Shown here: positions 5,381 through 5,985 of the stretch, in pieces
How the letters are laid out: every line of letters starts with the position of its first letter
Position numbering within the stretch: position 1 is the stretch's first letter
Assembly: GCA_023144675.1 (NCBI GenBank)
Contig: JAGLFE010000021.1
Coordinates: 1-5,985, forward strand
Length of the DNA: 5,985 nucleotides
Direction of reading: 5' to 3'
Origin: Thiomargarita sp.
Lineage (GTDB): Bacteria > Pseudomonadota > Gammaproteobacteria > Beggiatoales > Beggiatoaceae
Notes under the pieces: model-generated
The model's database searches: none
Told to the model about the DNA's origin: nothing
The model's input: the letters and a program-made list of their open reading frames with translations, nothing else
Translations under genes and position numbers: made by a program

Positions 5381-5985
5381 ATGAATTATTCAGCAGGAAA
5401 GTTGGCTGTTAAAGCTTTGCAATGTATTCGCGACGATCGGGTTCTATTTGATAATTTGAATTTTGATTTATCATCGGGAAAGTTATTGCAAATTGAAGGA
5501 CGTAACGGTAGTGGCAAAACCAGTTTATTACGTATTTTATGCGGTTTAAGTCTTGCTACTGAAGGAACAGTTTATTGGCAAGAGCAAGATATTCAGGATA
5601 GCCAGTCCAGTTATTGGTCGGATTTGAATTATATTGGTCATTCCCCAGGGATTAAAGCCGATTTAACTCCATTGGAAAATTTAACTTTGTCGCGGGCTTT
5701 AGCAACTAAGGCAAACCCAATTAGTTTGCTAGATGCGCTTGATCAAGTAGGTTTATATGGTTTTGAGGATGTTCCGACTCGTACTTTATCGGCGGGTCAA
5801 CAACGGCGAGTGGCTTTAGCTCGTTTATTGATTAATGATACGCCTTTATGGATATTGGATGAGCCTTTTACTGCTTTGGACAAGTCGGCAATTAAAATGG
5901 TTGAAACTTGGTTAGATGACCATGCTAAACGAGGCGGAATTGCGATTTTGACTTCGCATCATGTAGTCAATTGTCAATATGCTAC
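5381..5985 (+). CDS. ccmA: Cytochrome c maturation heme exporter ATP-binding protein CcmA (partial, 3' end outside window)
   Basis: CcmA is the ATPase of the CcmABCDE complex, which drives release of heme-loaded CcmE during c-type cytochrome biogenesis at the inner membrane. The visible 201 codons cover nearly all of a typical protein of about 205-215 residues. Walker A is GRNGSGKT at 40-47, the ABC signature LSAGQ at 136-140, Walker B LWILDE at 156-161, the D-loop ALD at 165-167, and the H-loop His 193. CcmA-specific wording includes RDDRVLF, RILCGL, YIGHSPGIK, LTPLENL, SAGQQRRVALARL and PLWILDEPFTALDK. The Q-loop position, Q in E. coli YIGHQPG, is Ser 88 here. ATG 5381 follows an in-frame TAG at 5375-5377 but has no Shine-Dalgarno sequence. 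TTG 5402, just after AGGAAAG, is a less likely alternative. ccmB would be expected next, outside the window. Confidence 0.95.
   Translation, partial: MNYSAGKLAVKALQCIRDDRVLFDNLNFDLSSGKLLQIEGRNGSGKTSLLRILCGLSLATEGTVYWQEQDIQDSQSSYWSDLNYIGHSPGIKADLTPLENLTLSRALATKANPISLLDALDQVGLYGFEDVPTRTLSAGQQRRVALARLLINDTPLWILDEPFTALDKSAIKMVETWLDDHAKRGGIAILTSHHVVNCQYA

Overview
The window carries a conserved bacterial housekeeping cluster followed by a rearranged, repeat-bearing accessory stretch, all coded on the + strand. The gene order tsf-pyrH-frr-uppS-cdsA, and a downstream ccmA of proteobacterial type, point to a proteobacterium, most likely a gammaproteobacterium. The DNA is strongly AT-rich, codons favour A/T endings, and the non-coding DNA holds small inverted-repeat elements. 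A low-GC, repeat-rich gammaproteobacterium (for example a relative of the Thiotrichales/Beggiatoa group) would fit, but genus cannot be read from the window.

Bases 1-176 are an AT-rich leader before tsf. Bases 177-4038 hold tsf (EF-Ts), pyrH (UMP kinase), frr (ribosome recycling factor), uppS (undecaprenyl diphosphate synthase) and cdsA (CDP-diacylglycerol synthase). They link translation elongation and recycling to UMP phosphorylation and to the lipid carrier and phospholipid branches of envelope synthesis. A near-consensus sigma70-type promoter lies between tsf and pyrH, so pyrH-frr-uppS-cdsA can probably be transcribed apart from tsf. pyrH/frr and uppS/cdsA each overlap by 8 nt, which suggests translational coupling.

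In many gammaproteobacteria dxr, rseP and bamA follow cdsA. Here that order breaks at the cdsA stop. The next 540 bases have no gene but hold two different miniature inverted-repeat elements. The first (4083-4218) is a fold-back element with 14-bp terminal inverted repeats and a probable 5-bp target duplication. The second (4364-4576) has 16-bp ends starting GTAA and an exact 8-bp direct repeat, features expected of a non-autonomous IS66-family derivative. Its target duplication contains the ATG of the following acetyltransferase gene. The element therefore landed at the start codon, and the duplication gave the gene a new ATG while separating it from its former upstream region.

Bases 4582-5073 encode an intact GNAT acetyltransferase of the phosphinothricin-acetyltransferase-like type. 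It is followed directly by a 5'-truncated fragment (about 5074-5345) of an unrelated, possibly nuclease-like hypothetical protein. At 5381 begins ccmA, the ATPase of the cytochrome c maturation heme exporter, which runs off the window end. The strongest point for a second look is the miniature element at the acetyltransferase start codon. I see no CRISPR array, tRNA, rRNA or recognisable new multi-gene defence system.
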